Shown piece by piece: positions 8,171 to 15,129 of a DNA stretch of 15,129 bases. The stretch is taken from assembly GCA_934504345.1 (NCBI GenBank), contig CAKSVR010000049.1, forward strand, positions 1 to 15,129, in the 5' to 3' direction. This DNA comes from an uncultured Agathobaculum sp. (GTDB taxonomy: Bacteria > Bacillota > Clostridia > Oscillospirales > Butyricicoccaceae). Made by a program: the position numbers and the translations under genes. The notes beneath the pieces were generated by a model that was not told where the DNA came from, ran no database searches, and saw only the letters and a program-made list of their open reading frames with translations. The first letter of the stretch is position 1. The number at the start of each line of letters is the position of its first letter.

Positions 8171-8185
8171 GGAGGAATAGACATG
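8168..8185 (+). promoter_or_regulatory. Ribosome-binding site overlapping the upstream stop codon
   Basis: The sequence TAAGGAGG at 8168-8175 uses the upstream gene's TAA stop as part of the Shine-Dalgarno element. The start ATG is at 8183, seven bases after it. Ribosomes finishing the dockerin protein would therefore end on the initiation site of the SLH protein. This favours coupled translation and a linked output of the two proteins. Confidence 0.8.
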
Positions 8186-11100
8186 AAAAAACGCACACTC
8201 TCATTGCTGCTGTGCCTGATAATGCTGATCGGTATGCTGCCGACAACAGCGTTTGCGGCAGGTGCGACAGGAACATGGGCGGTGAAGCTCAATGTATCTG
8301 AATCTGATGCCTATACCTACAATGGTCAAAAGGTTTTGGCTTTGGGTTTTGGCGTGCAGTCAGATGATTTAACAGTAAGAAAAGCAGCATCGATGGTTCT
8401 TGCTGTTGATTTGGATATTTTGGATTTTATACAGTATGATAGTGACGGTAATGCTGAGCGGTATGAGCCATCTGTGGGAAATCTTGTTTTGAACAGTGAT
8501 GCCGTTGCAGATGGTAAAGAAATAAAGAAAAAACCGGCTCAGAGTTGGGCTATTGGAGTGTACTGTGCAAAAAATTCTGATGGAAAATTGGGTTATATGC
8601 AGATGCTTGCATCGCAAGACTATGTCGATTATTCGGTTGCCGATGCCACAGATATTGCCACAGTGTATCTCGGCTTCAAGTCTGGTAAGTCTGTCAGTGA
8701 CCTGACCAAGAATTCCATTCGCTTTATCAACGCAGCGGAGTGTACACTGCTGCATCAGAGTTCTGCTATCGAGATTACGAACGGCAAGGGCGGTATGCAG
8801 CAGGCATTTTTGAGGGACGGCAGCGCAGGTACCCTGACCATCACCCCTGAGGTCGTGTGGAACGACATCACCCCGTCCGAGCCGGCGAAGCCCCTCCCCA
8901 CCTGCGCGGCTCCCACCGGTGTAATCGCCGCCTTCGGGTCTGCGCTCAGCACCATTACGCTGACCAACCCCACCGGCAATACCGACGGCAAGTGGTATTG
9001 GATGAACGATACGCAGAAGGTTGGCAATGTGAAGGATAATCCCCACACCTATAAGGCCAAGTTTGTCCCCAACGACACCTCGGCCTACCAGACGGTAGAG
9101 AACATTGATGTCACCGTGAATGCGACAAAGGTCGTTCTCAGCTCCGGTTCTCCCATTATGATCCCCATCGAAGAAACCTATACCGGCTCTGCTATTGAGC
9201 CGAAACCGAGTATCAGAGTAAGCGACATGTACAGTGACGAACTCGTGCTGAATCAGGATTACGAGATCACGAAGTACGAGAACAACACCAATGTCGGCCA
9301 TGGTAAGATCTTTATCGCGCCGCTGCCCAACGGCAATTATGACTTTACTGGCGGCAGCTATAACTTCACCATCAAAGCCGGAACCAGCTCCATCTCCATC
9401 ACCAGCGCCCCCGGCAAAACCTATGATGGCTCTGCGGTGAGCGCGCCTGTGGTGAACACGACGGGCAGCACCGGTACGGTAACCTTTACCTACTACACCG
9501 ATGCGGAATGCACGACCGAAACCAACGCGGCAAACAGCGGCGCGGCCTCCAACGGCGCGGCTCCCAAGAACGCCGGTGATTACTGGGTCAAGGCCACCGT
9601 CGCGGCGGACGGCAGCTACGGCTCCGCAACCTCTGCGGCCAAGAAGTTCACCATCGCGCGTGCAGATTACAACTACAGCTACACCGGCTCAACTGCGGCA
9701 ACAATCAATCAGCCCAGACCGACAAGCGCACCTGCAACCGCGACCGGTGTCGGCAGCGAATCCGTCTCCGGTACGCTGAGCTGGTACACCGATTCCGGCT
9801 GCACGTCTCCTGCCAGCGGCAATTTCGGCACCGTCGGCACCGAAGATCTGTACTGGAAATTCGCTCCGGCCGATCCGAACTATGACACCGCACCGAAGAC
9901 CGGCAAGGTCACCTTTGTCATCTCCGCGCTCCCCGCGCAGACGGTGACCTTTGCGACAAGCTCCATCACCAAGACCTTCGGTGATTCGTCCTTCACCAAC
10001 GCTGCAACAAGCACAGACAGCAGCAGCACGATCACCTACGCCAGCGACAAGCCCGCCGTGGCCACGGTGAACGCCTCCACCGGTGAGGTCACCATTAAGG
10101 GCGCGGGCACGGCGATCATCACAGCCACCGCTGCCGCGACCCCCACCCACGCCGAGGGTCAGGCAAGCTACACGCTGACCGTTTCCCCCAAGACCATCAC
10201 GCCGGCGGTGACTGTCACCGGCACCTACACCTACAACGGCGACCCCATCACGCCGACCTATACGGTGGAGATTACCTCCGGCACGGCGCTGCCCACAGAC
10301 CAGTATGAGGCAGAGCTGACGAACAACACCGACGCCGGTACCGCTTACCTCAAGATCAAGGCCAAGGCCGGCGGCAACTATAGCTTTACTGTCGATCAGC
10401 CGTTTACCATTGACCAAAAGAAAGCGCCTGAGCTGACAGCCAAGGCCCTCGATCAGTTTACGCTCTTTGGCGTGGGCGATTTCGTTGAGCCGATTGTCTA
10501 TGGCGTGAAGGGCGAAGTGCTGGAAGGCACGATCACCTATGATGTCGGTGGCACCGACCACTACCCGAACAAGGCTAAGGTTGTGGAGAAGCTAAAGACG
10601 ATGGCAGCGGGCGCATCCCTCCCCCTGACCTACCACTTTGATCCGACCTCTGCTAACTACCTCGGTGCCAAGACCGGCAGCTTCACGATCACCGTCCAGG
10701 CCAAGACCGATGTCAGCGGCAAGATCGCCTTCTCTGACGGCAAGCTGACCTACAACGGCAGCGCTCAGACCTACGAGAAGGCCAGCATCGGCGGTATCAC
10801 CGCAGGTGCGAACCCCAAGTGGACCTACACCTACGCGGCAGCCGATGCCACCGCCACTCTGGACAGCGGCAAGCCCAAGACCGCAGGCACCTACACCGTG
10901 ACCGCCGTTTACGAGGATGACAACAACTACGGCACGAAGTCTGCCACGCTGACCATCAAGCCCCAGTCGGTTGATATTCCGAAGCCGGATACCAAGACCT
11001 ACACCTACAACGGCGCCGACCAGACCTATAATATCCCGTCGATGCCGGCATACACCGTCAGCGGCAACACCCAGAAGAACGCCAACGAAACCGGCTACAC

Positions 11101-12232
11101 CGTTACGGTGGCGCTGACCGATAAGGTCAACACTGCGTGGACGGACGACACCACGGCCGATAAGACCTACACCTTCAAAATCATGAAGGCGCTCCCGACC
11201 GGCGCGCCCACCTACACCAAAATCAACACCAGCGGCAAGAAGCTCGCCGATGCGGCGCTTGCCATCGGCACCATCAAGCCTGCGGGCGGCACGCTCGTTT
11301 GGGATGACGGCGACAGCCAGACCGTTGCGGCGAACACCGCTTACGGCTGGACCTACACCCCGGCGGCGGCGGATGCGGCCAACTACAAAAAGCTGACCGG
11401 CTCGCTCAAGCCCTATACAGTATCCAGCTCCGGCGGCGGTGGCGGCTCCTACACGCCGACCTATGCCATCAATGTGGATAAAACCGAGAACGGCTCCATT
11501 ACCGTATCCCCCAAGTCTGCCTCCAAGGGCAGCACCGTCACCATCACCGTAAAGCCGGATAAGGGCTATGAACTGGACGCGCTCAAGGCGCTGGATAAGG
11601 ACGGCGGCAAGCTCAAGCTGACCGAGAAGAACGGCAAGTACACCTTTACCATGCCGGCCTCCAAGATCACCATCAGCGGCAGCTTTGTCAAGCAGGCCGA
11701 AACCCCGGTTCAGATCTTTGACGATGTGCCGGTAACCGCCTACTACTACGAAGCAGTCAAGTGGGCGGCGGACAAGAACATCACCGGCGGCATCGGCAAC
11801 AACCTGTTTGCCCCGGATGCGGCCTGCACCCGCGCCCAGATCGTCACCTTCCTGTGGCGCGCGGCCGGCTCGCCCGAGCCCAAGACCATGCGGGGCTTTG
11901 ACGATGTCAGCGCAGATGCGTACTACGCCAAGGCGGTTGCGTGGGCGATTGAAAACGGCATCACCGCCGGCACCGGCGAAGGCAGATTCAGCCCCGATGC
12001 AACCTGCACTCGTGCACAGGCAGTCACCTTCCTCTATCGCGCATCCGGCGCATCTGCTGTCAGCGGCAATTCCGCCTTCAGCGACGTAGCGGCTGATGCA
12101 TACTACGCAGCAGCGGTTGCATGGGCAGAGAAGAACGGTGTCACCGGCGGTATCGGCGGCGGCCTGTTCGGCTCCGACAATACCTGCACCCGTGCACAGA
12201 TCGTAACGTTCCTGTATCGCACGATGAAGTAA
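8183..12232 (+). CDS. SLH-anchored multidomain surface protein, candidate scaffold, 1349 aa
   Basis: Residues 1-26 are a signal peptide (MKKR, hydrophobic core, AFA|A). Residues about 31-201 form an AT-richer N-terminal domain with weak resemblance to cohesins. A chain of Ig-like/MBG-like repeats follows, several starting with a Y-(N/D/T)-G-(S/D/A) motif at about 333, 414, 684, 857 and 942, with a Big_2-like domain at about 590-670. A Ser/Gly linker (1081-1089, five consecutive Gly) leads to a lysine-rich beta-repeat at about 1092-1165. Three SLH repeats begin at F1179, F1239 and F1299 and end the protein. SLH repeats bind pyruvylated secondary wall polymers, so the protein is expected to sit on the wall with its N-terminus outward. 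There is no LPXTG motif and no enzymatic signature. It is the last gene before the terminator. Anchoring is a firm family inference; scaffolding of the two dockerin proteins is a hypothesis. Confidence 0.93.
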   Translation: MKKRTLSLLLCLIMLIGMLPTTAFAAGATGTWAVKLNVSESDAYTYNGQKVLALGFGVQSDDLTVRKAASMVLAVDLDILDFIQYDSDGNAERYEPSVGNLVLNSDAVADGKEIKKKPAQSWAIGVYCAKNSDGKLGYMQMLASQDYVDYSVADATDIATVYLGFKSGKSVSDLTKNSIRFINAAECTLLHQSSAIEITNGKGGMQQAFLRDGSAGTLTITPEVVWNDITPSEPAKPLPTCAAPTGVIAAFGSALSTITLTNPTGNTDGKWYWMNDTQKVGNVKDNPHTYKAKFVPNDTSAYQTVENIDVTVNATKVVLSSGSPIMIPIEETYTGSAIEPKPSIRVSDMYSDELVLNQDYEITKYENNTNVGHGKIFIAPLPNGNYDFTGGSYNFTIKAGTSSISITSAPGKTYDGSAVSAPVVNTTGSTGTVTFTYYTDAECTTETNAANSGAASNGAAPKNAGDYWVKATVAADGSYGSATSAAKKFTIARADYNYSYTGSTAATINQPRPTSAPATATGVGSESVSGTLSWYTDSGCTSPASGNFGTVGTEDLYWKFAPADPNYDTAPKTGKVTFVISALPAQTVTFATSSITKTFGDSSFTNAATSTDSSSTITYASDKPAVATVNASTGEVTIKGAGTAIITATAAATPTHAEGQASYTLTVSPKTITPAVTVTGTYTYNGDPITPTYTVEITSGTALPTDQYEAELTNNTDAGTAYLKIKAKAGGNYSFTVDQPFTIDQKKAPELTAKALDQFTLFGVGDFVEPIVYGVKGEVLEGTITYDVGGTDHYPNKAKVVEKLKTMAAGASLPLTYHFDPTSANYLGAKTGSFTITVQAKTDVSGKIAFSDGKLTYNGSAQTYEKASIGGITAGANPKWTYTYAAADATATLDSGKPKTAGTYTVTAVYEDDNNYGTKSATLTIKPQSVDIPKPDTKTYTYNGADQTYNIPSMPAYTVSGNTQKNANETGYTVTVALTDKVNTAWTDDTTADKTYTFKIMKALPTGAPTYTKINTSGKKLADAALAIGTIKPAGGTLVWDDGDSQTVAANTAYGWTYTPAAADAANYKKLTGSLKPYTVSSSGGGGGSYTPTYAINVDKTENGSITVSPKSASKGSTVTITVKPDKGYELDALKALDKDGGKLKLTEKNGKYTFTMPASKITISGSFVKQAETPVQIFDDVPVTAYYYEAVKWAADKNITGGIGNNLFAPDAACTRAQIVTFLWRAAGSPEPKTMRGFDDVSADAYYAKAVAWAIENGITAGTGEGRFSPDATCTRAQAVTFLYRASGASAVSGNSAFSDVAADAYYAAAVAWAEKNGVTGGIGGGLFGSDNTCTRAQIVTFLYRTMK
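8273..8785 (+). other. Putative cohesin-like N-terminal domain (low confidence)
   Basis: Residues 31-201 of the SLH protein directly follow the signal peptide, the usual place for a cohesin in a surface scaffoldin. Two stretches recall cohesins: VDLDILDFIQYDSDG resembles the 'tyDpsvLefv' strand, and ATDIATVYLGFKSG followed by SIRFINA resembles the late 'dGvlatitFkvk' strand pair. The length of about 170 residues also suits a cohesin. There is no long identity, and the match is pattern-level only. The domain is clearly AT-richer than its surroundings: 47 G/C in 120 bases at 8341-8460, against 38 in 60 at 10861-10920. It could instead be an unrelated beta-sandwich. Confidence 0.4.
11717..12232 (+). 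repeat. Three S-layer homology (SLH) repeats
   Basis: Three tandem units of about 50-60 residues begin FDDVPVTAYYYEAV, FDDVSADAYYAKAV and FSDVAADAYYAAAV at residues 1179, 1239 and 1299. Each has WA-x3-(N/G)-(I/V)T-(G/A)-G, then a phenylalanine with a following acidic pair, then TRAQ-x-VTFL-(W/Y)R. TRAQ occupies the position of the conserved TRAE of many SLH domains and is common in Clostridia. The third repeat ends the protein three residues after its TFLYR motif. Three copies is the usual number for a working wall anchor. Confidence 0.97.
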
Positions 12233-12263
12233 ACACAAGCGCAGCAGTTTATCAGCAGAATGA

Positions 12264-12299
12264 GGCGCGGCGGCATCGCCGCCGCGCCCTTTTCTCTTT
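12264..12299 (+). terminator. Rho-independent terminator closing the surface-protein operon
   Basis: An 11-bp perfect, GC-only stem pairs 12264-12274 with 12278-12288 around a three-base ATC loop. The pyrimidine, T-rich tract CTTTTCTCTTT follows at 12289-12299. It lies 31 bases after the stop codon of the SLH protein and in the same orientation. It separates the surface operon from the solute-binding protein gene. Confidence 0.92.
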
Positions 12300-12308
12300 G
12301 AGAGCAGC

Positions 12309-12329
12309 CGCCTGTGAACAAAACAGGCG
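12309..12329. promoter_or_regulatory. Inverted repeat upstream of the solute-binding protein gene
   Basis: The arms CGCCTGT (12309-12315) and ACAGGCG (12323-12329) are perfectly complementary around a seven-base A-rich spacer. The repeat lies after the terminator and 40 bases before the next start codon, where an operator or a 5' leader hairpin could act. No convincing -35/-10 pair could be fixed around it. No T-tract follows, so a second terminator is unlikely. The rest of the intergenic region (12233-12369) shows nothing else. Confidence 0.4.
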
Positions 12330-12369
12330 TAAAGAATGAAATTTTCCCCATGTGCGAGGAGGCATAACC

Positions 12370-13704
12370 ATGAAAAAACGAATTTTTATGCTGGCGGCGC
12401 TGGCTGCCGGTCTTGTGCTGTGCCTCGCCGCTTGCGGAGAAAACAACAGAGAACCGATTACCATTACCCTCTGGCACGTTTACGGCGGCGAGGTAAACTC
12501 GCCCATGAATACGCTGGTGGATGAGTTTAACCGTACTGTCGGGCAGGAGCAAGGCATTCGTGTGCGTGTGGACAGTGTCAGCAACAGCGGCGTGATCCAT
12601 GAAAACGTGCTGGCGGCCGCCTATAAGGATCCCGGCGCACCCGAGCTGCCGGATCTGTTCGTATCCTACCCCAAGACCGTGCTGGCCCTGCCGGATGAGA
12701 ACATTCTGGCGGACTATCACGACTATTTCACAGACGAAGAACTGGATGCCTACCTTCCGGAATTTATTGAGGAAGGGATGGTCCATGACCGTCTGGTCAT
12801 TCTGCCGCTGGCAAAATCCACGGAGGTCCTCTTTGTGAACAAGACGGCTTTTGACCGCTTTTCCGCCGAAACCGGTGCAGCTCTGAACGAGCTGTCCACC
12901 TGGGAGGGACTGTACGCGATGGCGGAGCGATATGCGGAATGGTCGGGCGGCAAGAGCTTTTTCGTCCACGACTACCACTTCAACTACTTTCAGGTGGGCG
13001 TAGAATCGCTGGGAGAGAACTTTTTTGACAAGGACGGCATCGTCTTCGGTCCTGCGTTTACCCGCGCGTGGAAGCCCTACGCCAGAGCCGCACTGACCGG
13101 CGGACTGTGGCTGGGCAGCGGCTACGCCACCGAACCGCTGCGCACCGGCGACGCGATCGCATCCGTTGCCTCGTCTGCCAGTGTGCTGTACTATTCCGAC
13201 GTAGTGACCGATGAGAACAACCGGACCGAAAAGGTCGAGATCATTTCGCTGCCCTGCCCTATCTTTGAGGGCGGAGAAAAGCTGGTCATGCAGCGCGGAA
13301 CGGGAATCTGTACTGTAAAATCCACACCGGAGCGCGAAAAAGCCTGCATGACCTTCCTCAAGTGGCTGACCGAGCCCAAGCGGAATGTGGATTTTGTTAC
13401 GGAGCTTGGCTATATGCCGGTGACAAAGGAGGGCTTTGACCGCGACCTGCCTGCCGCCATCCAAACGCTGACCGATCCTATGTATGCTTCGCTATATGAA
13501 GCCTTTCTGAAAACAAGGCAGGATTACACGTTCTATGTGCCGCCCCAGCGGGAGGACTATCTGTCGCTGGAAACTCGCTTTGAAAAAACGGCGCGTCTTC
13601 GTCTGGCGGCCGGACGGGCGCAGTATCTGGAGCAGGGCGCAGATGCGATGGATACACTGCTGGAAACCACGCTGGAGGAGCTGCGGAAAAGCTATGACAA
13701 GTAA
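12370..13704 (+). CDS. Family 1 extracellular solute-binding lipoprotein, 444 aa
   Basis: The chosen start is ATG 12370, with GAGGAGG at 12356-12362. An in-frame ATG at 12352 would put that ribosome-binding site inside the gene and spoil the signal peptide. The N-terminus is a lipoprotein signal with lipobox LAAC at residues 19-22, so mature Cys22 would be lipidated and the protein tethered outside the membrane. The body shows the family layout: ITLWHVYGG with an EFN helix near 30-55, PDLFVSYP, then ILPLAKSTEVLFVNK from 144, and late STPEREKA followed by a TEPKRNVDFVTELGYMPV stretch. Length and motifs fit ABC-type carbohydrate-binding proteins; glycerol-3-phosphate or oligosaccharide binders are possible, but the ligand cannot be read from sequence. 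No permease gene follows. The next gene encodes a membrane sensor, so the protein may feed a signalling pathway. Confidence 0.92.
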   Translation: MKKRIFMLAALAAGLVLCLAACGENNREPITITLWHVYGGEVNSPMNTLVDEFNRTVGQEQGIRVRVDSVSNSGVIHENVLAAAYKDPGAPELPDLFVSYPKTVLALPDENILADYHDYFTDEELDAYLPEFIEEGMVHDRLVILPLAKSTEVLFVNKTAFDRFSAETGAALNELSTWEGLYAMAERYAEWSGGKSFFVHDYHFNYFQVGVESLGENFFDKDGIVFGPAFTRAWKPYARAALTGGLWLGSGYATEPLRTGDAIASVASSASVLYYSDVVTDENNRTEKVEIISLPCPIFEGGEKLVMQRGTGICTVKSTPEREKACMTFLKWLTEPKRNVDFVTELGYMPVTKEGFDRDLPAAIQTLTDPMYASLYEAFLKTRQDYTFYVPPQREDYLSLETRFEKTARLRLAAGRAQYLEQGADAMDTLLETTLEELRKSYDK

Positions 13705-13716
13705 CAAAAACGTGAA

Positions 13717-13732
13717 AGGAGGGATTGCTGTG
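13717..13732 (+). promoter_or_regulatory. Ribosome-binding site that sets a GTG start for the membrane sensor
   Basis: The AGGAGGG element at 13717-13723 lies six bases before GTG 13730. An in-frame ATG at 13694 overlaps the end of the previous gene but has no good ribosome-binding site, and would place this AGGAGGG inside the coding sequence. A GTG at 13712 is too close to it. GTG 13730 is preferred. Confidence 0.75.
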
Positions 13733-15129
13733 CTGCTGCAGAGCAGGCGTCTGGCCAAAACGGATATTCCGGCGGGCAACCGCAGCATCGGCAGAAGTCT
13801 GGTGCTTTACTGGCTCTGCATGGTGCTGGCGATGCTGGCTGCTGCGCTGCTCCTGCTGAACGTGACGGGTGTTCTCTCCCGCACAGCGCGTCAGTTTGGA
13901 GAAACGGCGGCATTACAGCAGAACAATACCGCCGCTCTTTTCACCGCGCAGATGGATGCGCTCTCCGCACAAGGCATCGAGCTTTCCGAAACGGTCAGCG
14001 GAGAGCTGGAGCGCTTTCTTGCCCGCCGCAGTCTCTCCTTTGATGCGCTGAATGACGATCCGGCCCTTATCGCAGAGCTGGAAACCGCGCTGATCCCCTC
14101 GCTGGAAACCACCATGGCGGGCAGCACCTGCAGCGGCGTATATTTCTGTCTGGATGCCACGGCCAATACATCGCTGCCGCAGTCTAAGACCTCCCGCATG
14201 GGGGTGTATCTCCGCTATTCCGGTCTGCGCTCCGCCCATCCCAGCGGCATCACAGCCTATTTCCGAGGAACGGTGGATGCTGCGCGGGCAAACGGCCTGC
14301 AGCTGCACAACCGCTGGAATCCGGAGCTTGACACATCCCTGATCCCCGGCTACCGGCAGGTCATGACGTGGGAGGGCGACCGGCTTTCCGGGGGCTGTCT
14401 CTGGACAGCGCGGGTGCCGCTGCTGGATACCTGGGAGAATGTGACGCTGCTGTGCGTTCCCGTAAGGGACGGGAGCGGAACGGTGCGCGGTGTCTGCGGC
14501 ATGGAGCTGAGCGAGCTCTACTTTGGATTGTCGCACAGCACGGTTTCCGGTCCTTACGGCAGCTTTGTGATGCTGCTGGCGCCCATGAACGGGGATGCCC
14601 TGCTTCTGGACAAGGCCATGCTGGGCAGCACGGAGGGAACGGATCTGTCGGCCTCGGGCGAGATGAAGATTTGCGGTGGCCGGGACTACGATACCTTTAT
14701 ATGGAACGATACGGCCTATCTCGGCAAGTATCAGATCATCCCCGGACGGCTGGCGGACGGCTATCCACTGGCGGCAGTAACACTGGTGCCGGAGAGCGGC
14801 TACCGCAACCGGGCGCAGAGTGCCCGCATCGGCTGGGTGCTGGGTTCCCTCGGCTTTCTTGTGGGGATGCTGGCGCTGGCCGCCGCGCTTTCCCGCCGCT
14901 TTTCCACGCCGATCGCGCAGGGCTTTGCCGCAGCCAGAAGTCAGGAGCAGGACTGGCAGCCTACGGGCATTCGGGAGATCGACGAGCTGACGGCCTATTT
15001 TCACAGCCGTCTGCGGGAGAGATCGTCCGAGGATGCCCTGCCGTGGCAGGTAGAAAGCCTTGTGTCCGAGCTGATCGACCGGGCAAAGGGACTGACCGGT
15101 ACGGAGCGCGTGATCCTGCGCTACTATGC
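13730..15129 (+). CDS. Two-pass membrane sensor protein, probable LuxR-type HTH output (3' truncated)
   Basis: The frame is open from GTG 13730 to the window edge, giving 466 residues with no stop. A first membrane helix lies at about 24-49 (LVLYWLCMVLAML...). An extracytoplasmic region of about 315 residues follows, and a second helix lies at about 367-387 (IGWVLGSLGFLVGM...). This layout matches Cache-type sensors of bacterial signalling proteins. The cytoplasmic part has FSTPI just after the helix and an IREIDELTAYF stretch, as in receptors with a HAMP-like linker. The last visible residues, LTGTERVILRYY from 455, resemble the opening helix of LuxR/GerE DNA-binding domains (LTxREREVLRL). 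If so, this is a one-component membrane-bound regulator. A kinase is less likely because no H-box or HATPase motif has appeared. It starts 25 bases after the solute-binding protein, probably in one operon with it. Confidence 0.85.
   Translation, partial: MLLQSRRLAKTDIPAGNRSIGRSLVLYWLCMVLAMLAAALLLLNVTGVLSRTARQFGETAALQQNNTAALFTAQMDALSAQGIELSETVSGELERFLARRSLSFDALNDDPALIAELETALIPSLETTMAGSTCSGVYFCLDATANTSLPQSKTSRMGVYLRYSGLRSAHPSGITAYFRGTVDAARANGLQLHNRWNPELDTSLIPGYRQVMTWEGDRLSGGCLWTARVPLLDTWENVTLLCVPVRDGSGTVRGVCGMELSELYFGLSHSTVSGPYGSFVMLLAPMNGDALLLDKAMLGSTEGTDLSASGEMKICGGRDYDTFIWNDTAYLGKYQIIPGRLADGYPLAAVTLVPESGYRNRAQSARIGWVLGSLGFLVGMLALAAALSRRFSTPIAQGFAAARSQEQDWQPTGIREIDELTAYFHSRLRERSSEDALPWQVESLVSELIDRAKGLTGTERVILRYY

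Noticed and set aside
9400..11400. Tandem-repeat or CRISPR-like array in the SLH protein
   Set aside because: The repetition is at the protein-domain level (MBG/Ig-like units), with varied DNA sequence, irregular spacing and an intact reading frame.
10592..12238. 548-codon minus-strand frame opposite the SLH region
   Set aside because: It is a shadow of the repetitive SLH and Ig-like coding sequence. Its apparent Gly/Val repeats are the reverse complement of the plus-strand repeats.
12352..12369. Upstream ATG for the solute-binding lipoprotein
   Set aside because: It would place the GAGGAGG ribosome-binding site inside the gene and add six residues before a standard MKKR lipoprotein signal.
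12336..12524. Small frame of 62 codons before the solute-binding protein
   Set aside because: It overlaps the lipoprotein signal in another frame and has no recognisable content or ribosome-binding site of its own.
13694..13729. Upstream in-frame ATG for the membrane sensor, overlapping the previous gene
   Set aside because: It has no ribosome-binding site, whereas AGGAGGG sits at ideal spacing before GTG 13730.

Overview
The window is GC-rich DNA, about 60% G+C by eye. Every supported gene is on the + strand, with strong AGGAGG-type ribosome-binding sites, short MKKR-type signal peptides and Gram-positive surface modules (dockerins, S-layer homology repeats, a lipobox). Together these suggest a Bacillota member of class Clostridia, most like the Oscillospiraceae/Ruminococcaceae of the gut. 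This placement is inferred from gene style, not from a marker gene.

Region 1 (1-964) holds three small cytoplasmic proteins joined by ATGA stop/start overlaps: the C-terminal end of a zinc-ribbon protein, a 102-aa double zinc-ribbon protein, and a 151-aa protein that reads like a receiver domain without its phosphorylatable aspartate.

Region 2 (990-12232) follows after only 25 bases. It holds three very large secreted proteins separated by 14 and 12 bases. The first (1185 aa) has a beta-helix-like N-terminal part and a C-terminal type I dockerin. The second (1202 aa) has beta-repeat and cysteine-rich modules and a closely related dockerin. The third (1349 aa) has an AT-richer N-terminal domain with weak resemblance to cohesins, then a run of Ig-like/MBG-like domains, and three C-terminal SLH repeats. 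A strong intrinsic terminator (12264-12299) closes the unit. The simplest reading is a small cell-surface assembly: the SLH protein sits on the wall and may hold the two dockerin proteins through its N-terminal domain. The dockerins and SLH repeats are clear; the cohesin assignment is a hypothesis.

Region 3 (12370-15129) is a separate transcription unit. It encodes a lipoprotein of the family 1 extracellular solute-binding type, then a two-pass membrane protein with a large extracytoplasmic sensor region. The cytoplasmic part of that protein runs off the window just as a LuxR-like helix-turn-helix appears to begin. No transporter permease lies between them, so the pair may be a sensing system rather than, or in addition to, an uptake system.

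The longest stretch without a gene is 12233-12369 (137 bases), which holds the terminator and a second inverted repeat. I saw no tRNA, rRNA, CRISPR array, insertion sequence or phage gene.
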